Shown: piece after piece, positions 1 to 13,100 of the stretch
Numbering within the stretch: position 1 is the first letter of the stretch
Layout of the letters: each line of letters starts with the position of its first letter
Origin: Monocercomonoides exilis
Taxonomy: Eukaryota; Preaxostyla; Oxymonadida; Polymastigidae
Length of the DNA stretch: 64,000 nt
NCBI GenBank assembly: GCA_001643675.2
Contig: LSRY02000030.1
Location: 234,501-298,500, forward strand
Direction of reading: 5' to 3'
Position numbers and translations under genes: made by a program
The notes under the pieces: model-generated
Seen by the model: only the letters and a program-made list of their open reading frames with translations
The model's database searches: none
What the model was told of the DNA's origin: nothing

Positions 1-2
1 AT

Positions 3-1739
3 GATGGAGGAGCTATATATTTTTATCAAACAAAAACAGAAAGACAGAAAGTGGGCGTTGTGAATTCCTTTTTTGACAACTGTCAATGCAATTCTTCAAT
101 AAATGGTGCAGGAGGGGCAATTATTCATTGGGGTTGCACTGATCAAGTTATTTTTTCAAATTGTTTATTTTGTCATTGCTTTGCAATGTGCTGGGAAGTA
201 GCTGTATGCATAGAAATTAAATCAAATAACATGGGGATTTTATTTTTATATTGCTTTTTTCACAGCAACACGTGTGGAAAATTGGGACATGATTTATCTC
301 TGCAAGACTCAACCTCAAATAATATTGATCCAACCTGCTATTCAACCAGCAAAACGACAAATAGAGTTTGTACAAATTTTTATTCAAACGTTGATCACAG
401 TGAATGGCTTCGCAAAGATTTTGGAAATGTGAGATTTGTGTCATCAACTGATTCGCAACCAAAAGGCAACGACACGTATGCATGTGGGCTGGATAAATCT
501 AATCCATGCAGCACGATCAGCCGTTGCCTCACACAACTCATTCCAGACTTGGTTCCCAATGTGGAAGTTTCTTCAGGAACGATAATCGAAACAAATAGTT
601 TTGATTGTGGCATCAACACTTTTGCAGTTTATGGTCAAAGCAATATGAGCACAGCAATCCAAACCGAATTTGAAGCATCTGGGCCGTCTCTATTTTCAGT
701 CTCCATAGGAACGTTGACTGTCAGGGATTTTATTCTTGTGCATGACTCGGCTCATGCAAATAACCGTGGGTCAAGGCTGTTTGAGATAAGTGGAGCAGGG
801 GAAATATCAATAAGAAGATTGAATATATCTTTTGTGAGCGAACAATCAACAGAAACAGCATTTTCGATAGAACTGATAAATGTTCAGAGTGGGATGTTTC
901 AGATGGGACATGTGAACTGGGCAAAGACGATTTCCAGAAATTCATTGATTTCGCTTTCTTCAGCAAATGAGATTTCCTTGACGCTTTCAGAGTGCACCTT
1001 TTCTCAGATGGAAAGAACAACGAATGGAGCAGCTGTGATGTCGTTTTCCAACGACAAGTCAAATATTGATGTGAATTCGAGCACTTTTGAAGGATGTGGA
1101 AGCAGAACATCAACTGATGGGGGATCGATGATGCTATGTGTTGGGAATGAGAATGAAGTGAAAGTGAAAGGCGGATCTTTTGATGGATGCTTTTGTTCGT
1201 CATCAAATGGATTTGGGGGAGGAATTCTTCTTCGATTATTGAATGAAAATCCAGATTTCCTGATTTCTTCTTCATTTGGAACGAACATAGCCAAATGGGG
1301 AAGAGATATTTTTGTCATTTCACCAGATCTGGAAGAAACTGCAAAGTCACAAAAAATCACAAGTGTTATTGCTTCATCAGATTCTGCTGACAGAGTGCGA
1401 GGATACGACAACGGCAATACGAGTGTGACCATTCCTTTGTGCATCTATCTCATACCCATCCCAGAAGAAATACATGTAAGCAATTCGAAGGCATCCGATC
1501 ACTCACATTGTGGGATTGTTCAATTCCCTTGTTTGACTATGAATCATTTAGTCACAAGACAAACATGAACAAAGAAAGTTGTTGTGAATGGAATGATTGT
1601 GATGAGCGATGAATTGACATTTGGTTAACAGAGACATGAAATCCGAGGAAATGATGATCAGAGTGGTTGGACAGTCTCTGATTCAAGTGAAACATCAAAC
1701 TCCACAACGATAACAGCAGGTGTTGAAACGATTCTATCA
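3..1739 (+). pseudogene. Beta-helix surface protein, 3' remnant (partial)
   Basis: The frame is open from the window edge (codons from base 3, DGGAIY...) to a TGA at 1566-1568, so the gene starts upstream. It is rich in Gly/Ser/Asn/Cys, with the short GGG and NCTF-type turns of parallel beta-helix proteins. It carries two copies of the module-start motif also found in the 3,097-residue protein downstream: CGLDKSNPCSTI near 482 and CGIVQFPCLTM near 1510, about 340 residues apart. At 1566 a one-base shift moves the coding signal into another frame (KKVVVNGM, then DELTFG followed by TAA). It continues to about 1739 and stops abruptly at a TTC microsatellite. No membrane span or kinase-like tail is present. 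I infer a truncated, frameshifted paralogue of the downstream gene; ligand and role are unknown. Confidence 0.65.
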
Positions 1740-2720
1740 AAGCTCATCATCATCTCTCTTTCTTTCTTTCTTCTCTTTCTTCTTCTTCTCTTTCTTCTTC
1801 ATTTCTCTCTCTCTCTTTCTTCTTTCTTCTTCATTATTACTTTTATTATTATTATTATTTTCTTCTTCTTCTTCTTCTCTTTCTTCTTCTTCTCTTTCTC
1901 TCTCTCTTTCTCTCTCTTCATTGCTATTTCTATCAAATTCAATGTTTTTCATTTCATTTTCATCGATTTCTTTGTTTTGTGAATGTAAAAAAGAAAAAGA
2001 TGGACGAAGAGGAGAAGAGGAAGAGATAGAGGAGGAAGTAGAAAGATAAGAAGAAGAAGATAAAGAAGAAGAAGAAGAAACATTTGAAGAGGAGGAAGAA
2101 GAAGAAGATGATGATGATGACGTTATTTTTGAACGACCCATCATTTCTGATTCAATCAGAGGAGGTGAAATGGACAAAGATTGATTTTGTGAATGAAATT
2201 GGTCTGTTTTTGAATGAAGTGAAGAAGAAAGAGAAGAAGATGAAGAAGATGAAGAAGAGGAAGAAGAGGAAGAAGAGGAGGAAGAAGAAAGGAAGAATAA
2301 TAAATTGTTGTGTGTTGGAGTAAATAAAGAATCTTGTGGTGAAACAAAAGAAGAAGTCAATAAGGGTGATGCGGAAGGTGATGCTGAAGAAGAAGAAGAA
2401 GAAGAAGAAGAAGAAGAAGAAGAAGAAGAAGAAGAAGAAGAAGAAGGATTAGAAGAAGAAGAAGAAGCTGAAGGCAGAGAAGATGAAGAGGTTGTGAGAG
2501 GAGGAGGAGAAGGCGCGGCAGATGGAGCGGGAGAAGGAGGAAGAGTGAGAGAGACGGGAGAGACGGGAGAGGGAGGAGAATGAAGTGAGAGAAGACGCAG
2601 AGCGAGCGCGGGTGATGATGCTGAAGAAGGAGGAGGAAGAGGAGGACTCGTCGAGCTCGGAATAGTCGAGCAGCACAGACTCGTCAGAGGAAGGAGGAGG
2701 GGGAGGAGGAGAAGAAGAAG
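1740..2720. repeat. TTC/GAA microsatellite island
   Basis: The + strand is almost pure pyrimidine at 1740-1920 (TCT/CTT units). It then becomes strongly purine-biased at 1985-2720 (GAA, GAG and GGA units), including an uninterrupted GAA run at about 2388-2450. A 340-codon open frame on the minus strand is poly-Ser/Leu and follows from the repeat itself. The island directly ends the upstream beta-helix remnant. Mirror-symmetric purine/pyrimidine tracts like this can form triplex DNA and often expand; that is inference here. Confidence 0.85.
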
Positions 2721-4156
2721 AATTTGCAGGAAAAAGAAGATGAATAAGCGATTTGACATACGCTAGCCGAACAGAATGGGCGGATGACTGAAAAACGGGA
2801 AGAGACGAGGCAGCATCTCATGAAACTTAGACACGAATGAGAAGAAAGAGGAAGAAGAAGAATGAACACTTCCACAGCAAAAATTTCTTCCTTTTTTTTC
2901 CTTCAAAATACTGCCACATCATCAAATATGATGACTTGGTCATGAAATTCACTTTCTTTCCTCTTTCAGGCGATGCTGATGAAGGTTGGCTCATGAAATC
3001 TGAAGCCAATAAATCAGCTCCTGTGGCTGTTCTCTTTCTTTTTAAAGGCATCATCATCATTTCTATTTGCCTTTCTCCTCTTCAGATCCTTCCCAATAAA
3101 CACATCCTCAACTTTGGTTCAGACCCATTGTGTGCTTTTATTCCACCTCATTTCTCTTTTTCATCGTCATTTCTTCTCTTCCACAATTTTTCCTCGTTCT
3201 TCGTTATTTCTTTGCCTTTCTGCCTTTTCCCTAAAATACCATCTCCAAAAAGAAATCTGAAAGAAAATGAGTTAAATGACTTTTATTTCCTTGTGGCATA
3301 AGGAAATGAAGACAAAAACAGATGTGAAATTTCCAATCCAAAACATTATTGAAAAACAAAAAAAAATTTTTTCATGAAAATATTCGAGAAAAACAAACAT
3401 TCAACAGACATTCGTTGCTGTTGCATTTCTTCCTGCAGCCCCTTTGACTTTCCACAAATATCCATTTTTGGTTTGTTCAGCTTTTGTAATCTTTCCTTTT
3501 TCTCAAATTGTATCATTTTCTGCCCTGTTTGCAAAATAAAATCAAATGAATGAATAAAACACCCAATTGAAATATCTCATATGAATTAATACCACACTGT
3601 CCATCTCGTTGGACGAGAGTGTCCCATTTCAGCCATCCAACGCTTCAGCAAATAACAATCAAGAAATAACAATTCCAAAATGCCTCTGGTGACTGCAAAT
3701 GAAAAAATTACACATACACATGAAAACAAAATATGAAAAGTCTCTTCAAAAAACTTTCATTGAACACACCTCATCTGTTCCTCAGATAAATGAATTCCAA
3801 AAAGAAAAATGCTTCTCCAATTCTCACTTTCCAAATAACAAGGGCAACTCGCCCAGATGATTAAAAACAAATATGATGACAGGTGGAAAATGTTTAACAG
3901 CTTCTCTCTTTGTATTAATGAAAATATCAAATCATCAACATTTTTAGTCAATCATTTTGTATTATTCAAATGATCAAACAATAAAGGAAATTTCACTCAT
4001 TCAAAACTCATCAAAATGAATATAATAAAATATTTTGCTTTATTCTTGAACAAGAAGTTTTTTTTACTTTTTCAAATTTTAAATTATTGCACCCATTCTT
4101 ATAAAGAAGAAATCCGGAAAAAAAGAAAAGAGTCTTATTCGTGCAGATAAGTTCCT
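2721..4156. other. Spacer with no supported gene
   Basis: No open frame here looks like a protein over more than about 30 residues. A short minus-strand stretch at 2960-3060 (LKRKRTATGADLLASDFM) has coding-like composition but no neighbours. The 400 bases before the giant gene are AT-rich. The last in-frame stop before its ATG is TAA at 4148-4150, so the start at 4157 is the first ATG available. Confidence 0.5.
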
Positions 4157-7100
4157 ATGCTGTCTGGAATATGTTACGTTAATTGCATTATATGTGTGCA
4201 ATGCCTGTGCAATGGTGCCACAAATGAAGAAACAGAAATGATGGAGAAATCAATGATTGAAAGAAAAACAGATTATTTGGGAAACTCTTTGTTTGAGAGC
4301 CTTCAAAAGGATGCAGATGGAGAAAAAAACAAGTTTGAATTATTTATTGAAGGGAATGAAGGTGAAATTGAAGAAAATGAAAAACAAGAAAAATCAAAGA
4401 AAAATTATCAAAAAATGGAAGATGAAAGAAACGACCAAAATGGGAAAGTGAATTCAGTCAAGATTGTGAATAATGAGCATTTTTTTGGAAAAGGAGAAAT
4501 GAAAAAAATTGAAAGAATATTTGAAGAAAGTGAGATTGAAGGGTGCTTGATTCTAATTAATTCTTCAGTGAAGCTCAAATCATTGGATCTGATTCAACAC
4601 GATGAGAGAAATGTTATCAAAGCAGAGATCGGAAGTTTTGTTGAATTGAATGATTGCGATTTTGTGATGGGTAGTGAAGTGTCTCCATTATGCCTGACTG
4701 GAGGTTGTGGGCTGTTCACCAACATTTCACTCAGTTCATCTTCAACTGGGTTTTTGAAGTCATTTCCATCTCTCTTTTCTTCAGAAACGTTAAAAGAGAA
4801 GTTTTCGGAAAAATGTTCTGTTTCTGTTTGTTCATCTCATTTTTCATCTTTTTGTGTCTCATCAACCCCCTTTCTTTCATCACCGTCCATTCCTCTTGTA
4901 TCCCTTTCCAAACTCACATTTTTCAACATCTCAACAGCACCTGGCCCGTGCTTGCCTTCAACCACAACATCAACCCAAACAACATGTCTGATGAATAGTT
5001 GTTCATTTACGTCTGTTTGTGACGTTTATGATGGGGGAATTGTTCCCTCCATCAACAACCCCTATGCCTCTTTGACTGCCTCAAACGCCTCGTTTGTTGG
5101 GTGTTGCAGAACAAGGAATGTTGAATGCACTGGAACTTCAGAAGGAAAGTTGACTCCAGGGAGACAGAATACAACGGATAACGGAGCGAATACATTCACT
5201 TGGTGCGAATGGAATGGATCGAAGGCAACAGGAAAAGGTGAAACATATGCCGATGGCACTTCGAACGGTGGCGCAATATTCATGTATGGTCAATCGTCCG
5301 CAACTGTTTCAGTTTCGCATTGTGCATTCAATGGTTGCGTTGCATATGCGTTTGGAGGAGGGATCATGTGCCATTCAATCAAATCTGTTGAAGTGATTGA
5401 CACTCAGTTCAATACTTGCTCTTCTCAAAGTTATTATGGAGGAGGAATACATGTTCACACCATTTCATCGTGTGTCAGGATCAGTAAATGCGAATTTCAG
5501 AACTGTCAAGCAGTTTACAATGGAGGAGGCTTGAGATTGGAAAAAGTTAACATTGAAGGTTCTAGATGTGCTGAGGAATATGGTGGAAAAGGAGAAAGTA
5601 CTTGCGTTTTTGACTGTATTTTCTCTTCGTGCTCAGTAACGTATAGCTATGGTGGAGGGATGTGTTGCTACGATCTTTCTCCACTTTTCAAAGTTAGAAG
5701 TGTACAGTTCATCTCATGTTCAGCAGGATCGGATGGAGGAGGGTTTCATATTAATCCAAGTCGACAAAACGCTCCAGATGATAAGACATATTGTTTGTTC
5801 TTTTTCTTTCAAGGATGCAATTGTTTATCAAATCGCATATACGGTCGTGATATTTCTTATGCAGATGCAAACAGTATTTTCTTGTATTCTGGAAATCCAT
5901 TCTTTGAATGTTTCACAACAAATACAGATGAAGAGAGAGTCAGTTATATGTTCAATCAATCTTCTTCAGACAATTGGAATTTTCAGTACACAGAAAAAAA
6001 GAATTGGCTGAATGAATGGTCGAAGATTTTGTTTATCGGGGTGAATGGAAATGACTCGAGTGGGTTGTGTGGGATGAGTGAGTCAACAGCTTGCCAAACA
6101 ATCGGTCATGCAGTGGTAACGGGCTTGGAAGAGTTGGGCTCATCGGTGACGCTGATGGAAGGGAATCACACGAGCGAGACAACAACAATTGATATTGGGA
6201 CAAAGAAGATTTCGGTTATTGGGATGGGCAAAGAGAAGAGTGTAATTGAAATGAAATTTCTTTCATCATCAGGAACTCTGTTCAGTGTGATAACAGGTCA
6301 CCTTGGTTTATTGCACATGAAGATTGATTGCAACTCAGCTGCAGAAACTTCGCCGAGTGTGGTTGTGGTATCTGATGGGAGTGGGTCACTCTCATTGGAG
6401 GATGTTGTGATCACCAGGAGTAAAACAGCAGACTATGTGATGTCGTCGTCAGTGTTTGTGGTGCTGCTATCACAGCTGTCGATGGTTGATGTGGAGATAA
6501 AAGATATGAATGCGTCAGAACCATTGTTCTCTGAACCTGTTTTATCTTCTTCATTGTCGTCATCTGCCCTGTTTTTGAGAGCCACTTCATCTGGAGATAG
6601 CGTGTTGGCGAATGTGAAAGTGAAGAATGTGAGATTGATTGAAGGAGATGGGGTGGTTGTGGCAAAGAGTGTGAAGGCAGGAGAGACGTTTGTGGTCAAG
6701 AATATGACAATCGAAGATTGTGAGTGTGAGAATGGCAGTGGAGGAGGGATCAAGGTTGAGTTGGAAACAGATGCAAGCAAGCTTCAGGTTGAAACATCAA
6801 CATTCAAGAGATGCAGAAGTGGCAAATATGGAGGAGGGATGATGCTGCATCTGGCTGACAATTCGATTGACTTCTTGATTGTGTCAGTTGACTTTTCAGG
6901 GTGCTCTGCCTCATTTGGAGGGAATTATGTGTTTGTGAATGGGAGCAATTCAGCGAGATGGGGAATAAGCTCCTCAACGCTGAATGTCCAACATGAAGAT
7001 TCAAAATACAATGAGCTGGTGGGATATGATCGGAGTGATTCGACAATGGGGCTGTTCCCACTGAATGTGTATTTGGACAGATATCCAAGTGCAGCACATG

Positions 7101-10100
7101 TGGGGAAGGGGAAGAATGGGCTTGGTGGATACGACTCGTGGTTCTGTGGGTTTGACTATTATCCGTGTGCCACCATCACCCATGCAGCGCAGATGAGATA
7201 TGCAGACACAAACAAGAAGATCGAATTGGATTCAGGATTTGAGCTTTGTGAGGCAGTTGGAATGACAGATGGCTGTGAATGGGAGATTTCTTGTGCGACA
7301 AAAGGGATGGAGGTTGGGGTGAAAGCACCAGTGAATTTTGAGTCATCTTGTCTGATTGAGGTGTTGAGCAAATGTTCAATAAGAAACATCAAGTTCTGCA
7401 TTCCATCTGCTCTGTCTGGTGCATCGTCATCATCCCTGATCACATCCAATTCCACTCTCCTCACGCTCACTGACTGTTCTGTTGTTTGTTCCTCTGAGAA
7501 TCCCATTGGATATAGCTTTGTGAATGTGGTTGGGGGAAAAGTGAAAGTTGAGGGATTGGTGATCACAGAGACCTTGAGATTTGGAGAACATTCGCTGATT
7601 GAGTTTGGTGAAGGGGTGGAATCAGTTGTGTTTTGTGGATGTGAGGTGAACAACATTGAGAAGAGAAGTGGAGATGGGGGATGGGTGAGTGGAGTGGTTG
7701 GAGCAGAGAGGGATGAGGGGAAGAATGGGATAATTGTGATTGAGTCGTGTGTTGTGAAGGGGTGCAGGTGTGTTTGTGGAAGAGGAGGAGGGATGTGTGT
7801 TGTTGTGAAAGGGGAAGGGAGTGTTGTTGTGAATGGGAGTTGTGTGATTGATGGGTGTGAGGCGAAGGGTTCAGGGGAGAGTTCAGATGGGAGAAGTGAA
7901 GGGAGAGGGGGAGGGATGATGATTGCGATGGAGGGCAGGGATGGTTCATTGAAAATTGAATCTGGAATTCAGAGTTTGTTTGGAGAGAATAACAAAGCTC
8001 AATATGGGAAGGATGTGTTTGTTGAATGTGGTGGAGGAGTGTTGTTGGAGTCGAAAGTGAATGGGAGTTCATTTTCATTTTTTGATTCAAGTGTGATTCC
8101 AACAGATGTGTTGAAGTTGTGTGGGAGTGAGAATGGGAGAGAAGGGGAAGTGATTCCGCTGTTTGTGTATTTGTGTTCAATTGGAACAAAGCTGAGAGTT
8201 GATGGGAGAGGAGAGAGGGCACTGGATCAGAGCCATTGTGGGTTTGAGGAGTTTGGGTGTTTGACGATTGACTATTGTGTTGGGAAGAGAGCGAGCATCA
8301 ATGTGAATGAAATCGAAGTTGTGTCAGAATCATGGATAAAGAATGAGATGAAAGTGGTTTCATTTGAGGTTCATGTTTCAGGGAAAGAAGAAGGGATGAA
8401 AGTGGTTGTGAGGGATGAAGGATCGATAAATCAAAACAACCTTATTGAATGTTCAAAATCATTTGAAATGAGATATTTGGCATTTGTGCTGAATGAAGAA
8501 ATGAATGGGAGGAGAAATGGATTTATCTACTCCTCCTCATCATCATCAACCATCACAATGACCAGCTGTTCAGTCTCATTTGGAAATGATGAAATGATTG
8601 GATTCAATGTGATTTGTATTGAGGGAGGAGGGCTGGTTGTGGATGGATTTGTGATGGAAGGGGGAGTAAGAATGAATGAGAAATCACCTATTGTTGTTTC
8701 GAATGGAGCTCAATTGGAGATTGTGAACTGCCGAATGAGTGGAGTGGAAGTTGTTGGTGGAATTGGAGGAGGAGGAGGAGGATGTTTGAATGTGGAGATG
8801 GGAGTGAATGGGATTGTGAATATTGAAGGATGCAATTTGTCATCAGTGTGCTCAGGGGGGAGTGGGACGAAAGGAGGAGGGATGATGATATCAGTTGGGA
8901 AGGGAGGAAGTTTGGAAATGAAAAATGTGAAGTTTGAAGGATGTGAAGTGCCAACAGAGGATATTGAGGATGGAGGGAGAGGAATGGGAGGAGGGATGTT
9001 TGTGAAGCTGGCAGATGAGATGGGAACATTTGTTCTTGAAGGGATGGGATTTGAGGGATGCAATGCCTGGAAAGGGAAGAATGTGTTTATGTCAGGATGG
9101 GATCTGAGAGAGATTGTGAGTGAGGAGCACCTGAAATGGAAGATAAAGGAAGAGGAGCTGAGATCATTGGATGAGCTGTGTGGATGGGAGAGGAAGACAA
9201 CAGGAGAGGAGGGATATGTGATTCCATTGGTTGTGTATTTGTGGAGGAACTGGAGTGGGGATGGGTTTGTTTCTCGAGAGAAAGGAGGAGACTTCAGTGG
9301 GTGTGGGTATTCAGAAGCACCATGCTCATCGATTGATCACTTGATATCATTGAGATATCCAACACTTGGAGGAGGTGATACACATATTGCGATTGTGGGA
9401 TCAGGGTTGCTGAGCCATTCCATTTCATTTTCATTTTCATCTTCCTCTTTTTCATCATCAATATCAGAGTCACCAAAAGTGGTGATTGAAGGGACAAAGA
9501 AAGGGACAAGCGTGGAAATTTCTGATGAAGATGAGAATGATTTGTCTGATGGTTCAATGATATCATCGAATATGAGTTTGTCATTTGTAAATGTGTCATT
9601 CACCAAGCCAGCCATCACAACCCATCATTCAGTGTTGATTGAATCCTCTGGGACAAACACATTATTGTCTGTCTCTGACTGTTCATTTGGGCCAGGGAGA
9701 GGGGCGGCAGAAAGTTTTGGATGTTGTGTGATGAGAGTGAATGGGGGGAGTGTATTGATTGAGAGGTGTTCGTTGAGTTTGATTTCAGAGTTGAAAGGGT
9801 TGATTGCGTTCAGGCCAAGTGCAGGTGAGGTGACTGTTCAGAATGTGAACATCTCATTTGCCGATGTGACAGAAAGGAGTCTGATTTCGATGATTGAAGA
9901 GGAAAATCAGATGAATGGAGAAAGGAAGGTATTTTCAAATGGGAACAGAACAGTTTTGAGGGTTGTTGGGTGTTCATTTGCGAACATCACGAATGAAGGG
10001 ATTGGAGCAAGTGTTGTTGATGTGGGATCATATGAGAGTGGAGTGGAGTGTGTGATGGATGAGTGTTCGATGTCGAGTTGCAAGAGTGGTTTGAGCAGAG

Positions 10101-13100
10101 AAGGAGGGGGAATAAAAGTGGTGCTGAAGAGTGGGGAGTCAGTGTTGAAAGTGAATGGGAGCTCGTTTTCGATATGCAAGTGCTCGAGTGAAGCAGGGTG
10201 TGGAGGAGGGCTGTTTATTGATGGGTCTGACCCACATGCGAATTATGGAAATGAGAGTCAGATTCCGCCTCTGAATTTCAAGGTTGTGAACATCCTGTTT
10301 GTGATGAATGAGGCACATGTGGGGAAAGACATATTTGTCAGATGCCACTCGATTGAGCACCAGATCAACGAAACACTGTTTGCGCTGAACTACAACCAGG
10401 AGTCACTGAACTCGAACAACTCGATCTGTGGGAGGGATGTTTGGAGCGAGGGAGATGTTGATCTGATTCCGCTGATCACATTCTATTATTCGGCACAGGT
10501 GTTTGTGAGTGGGAGAGGGAGTGATGGGAGGGGGTGTGGGGCACAGAGCTGTCCGTGTGTGAGCATCGACTGTGGGGTTGAGCACATCCAGGAAGGGGTG
10601 ATGAATGGGATTCTGATTGATGGGGAAGGGTTTGTGAGGAAGGAGTGTGTGATTGGAGATCTGATTGTGAACTCATTGAAAAAGACACAGGGGATTGTTC
10701 GATTGAACTGCAAGATTGAGAAATCATCTGAGAAGGATTGTGTGATGGAGTTTGTGAATGAATGTTCAGTGGAGAGGTGCTCATTCGAGTTTGAAGATGG
10801 ATTTGAATTAACTCACAATTATCTCATGAAGGTGAAGAATGGGTCAATGGAGATGAGAAATTGTGAATTCTTCTCTTCCCCAACAACAGCAGTTGAGTTC
10901 ATGAAGTTGAACAGTTCGATTGTGAGTGTGGAAAGTGGAGAGCTGAAGATATTTGATTCAACATTCAGAGATATTCATTCAACAAGATCGGTGCTTTCAT
11001 TCCATGAAGAATCAGAAGTGACAATTGATGAAACAAGAATATTGAATATCGAATGTGAGGGAGATGTTGTGAGTGTTGGAGGGAAAGTGAAAGTGGAGAT
11101 GAAAGAGATGAAAGTTGAGAATGTGACTGTGATATCAAAGGGGTGTGTGATTGGGTTGGAAGATGCTGAGCAAGAGTTTAGTGTGCTGAACAGCTCATTT
11201 GGAAGATGTGTGAATTCGGTGAATAAGGGAAGGATGATGCAGATCAGGAATTCAAAGAATGTGAGGATTGAGATATGTGTGTTTGATGGAGAAAAAGAAA
11301 TCGAGGTTGCCAATGAAGAAAACAATGGAAAAGAAGGGTTATGCAAATGGAATGGGTCATTGGTTGACATTGAAAGCAGCGATGTGGAGATGAGGGAAAC
11401 AACAATCAGAAATAGCAAAGGAGGTGGGTTGTGGGTGAGTGGAGGGAATGTGAAGATTGAAAATGGAAAGTTTGAGAACAATAACCCATCGATTGAGGGA
11501 TATCCATCAGCCAGAAGGAATGTGATTTGTGAAGGGAATGGGGAGTTGAATGTTGTGAGTGTGAAAGGGGGAGATGGATGGGAAAGAAATACATCATTGT
11601 GGATATTGGATGAGGGATGTGAATTGGGAGGGATAGCAACTGAAAGAGGATCATCATTTTTCATCCCTGTTTTGGAAGAGGTGAAGAATATTTCTCAGCC
11701 AAATGGGAATGTGGAGTTGATGGTTCATGGAAAGCTGCTTCTGCCATGTGATTTGTCGGTGAAGATGAGCATGAAAAATGGGGATGAGGAGGAGATTGTG
11801 AGAAAGGGGGTTGAAGAAGAAGGGTTTGTGTCAGAAAATGAGATTCACACATTCATTTCATGTTCGGAATGGGAGAAAGTGAGAGAAGAGACAGAAGTGA
11901 GTGTGTGGATTGTGTTTGGGAAAGGAGATTCTCCTTCATCAACAGAGCGATTTATTGTGAAGAACAGGAGTGAAAGTGCTGGAAAAGGAGATGAAAGAAT
12001 TGTTGAAGGAGGGAAAGAAGGGAAATCATCATGGGCTGTTTTTTGTCTGATATTTATTGTTTTGTTTTTGATCGTTCTGATAGGATTTATTTTGTTTGTT
12101 GTTCGATGGAGAAAGGCAAAGAATGAAGCAAAAGACTTGAGAGAGATTGTGAATGACACAGTGAAGAAGGATCCGAAGGCATTTGAGATGGTGACGATGG
12201 AGATGTCACCAGAGGAGCAGTGGAGGAGGGCAGAGAAGGAGGCAGAAAAGAAGAATGAAGAGAGAATGAAGAAAAGAGTATATGACAAGACACTGGAACA
12301 TTCAGAGTCATCTGAGCATCTTCTGTCAGAGAGTGGATCAACCGAATATATATTGGGAAGAGACTCAGACAAGATTCCTCAATGGATGTTGGAGAAAGAA
12401 GAAGAAGATAATGAGACAAGAAAGCGAACTCCCTCACCTTCCATTTCATCCACTTCAACAACTGGTTCAGATTCAACATTTGTTCGAGGGGAGGATCTGT
12501 GCCCAACCACCTCGTCAATGTCGAATCTGGTGGATGCAATGGCCTGTTCATCACCCCACGAGAAGTTGATTGTGGATCTGAGGGATTCACTGTTCATGTT
12601 GTTGCATGGACTGAACAAGACAAAGGAGATGGCGATAGGCACTCTTCTGGAGAGGGAGCAGACAGCTGCTCAGATCCTGTTCTGGGTGGCCAATCTCGCA
12701 CTGCACTCCTTTGATGAAATGGAAAATGGATTATCTTCCCTCTCCACTCTGAGTCCTCACATTGTTCTGTTCTCTGAGCACATGGTCATTTGCATTGTCA
12801 TACATTCTGATCTCCTTTCTTCTGATGATTCAGACTCATCGTCCATCTCTTCATCAACTGTTGTGACATCTGCTAGTGATGATGATGATGATTCTCTGCC
12901 CTCATCTGCATTTGAGGATGAGAGCCTTTTCAAAAAAGAGTGCCCGAGATGGATGGCACCAGAGCTGCTGGTCAACAAGAAGATGGGGGCAACGAAGGAG
13001 TCAGTTGCTTTTTCGATTGGGATGATGTTGTGGGAGTGTTTGACATTGGAAATTCCGTTTGGGGAGTATGAAGGAGAGGTGGCTGGGCAGAAGATTGTGA

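Noticed and set aside
1737-2759. 340-codon minus-strand open frame, poly-Ser/Leu
   Set aside because: Produced by the TTC/GAA microsatellite; no non-repetitive protein sequence inside.
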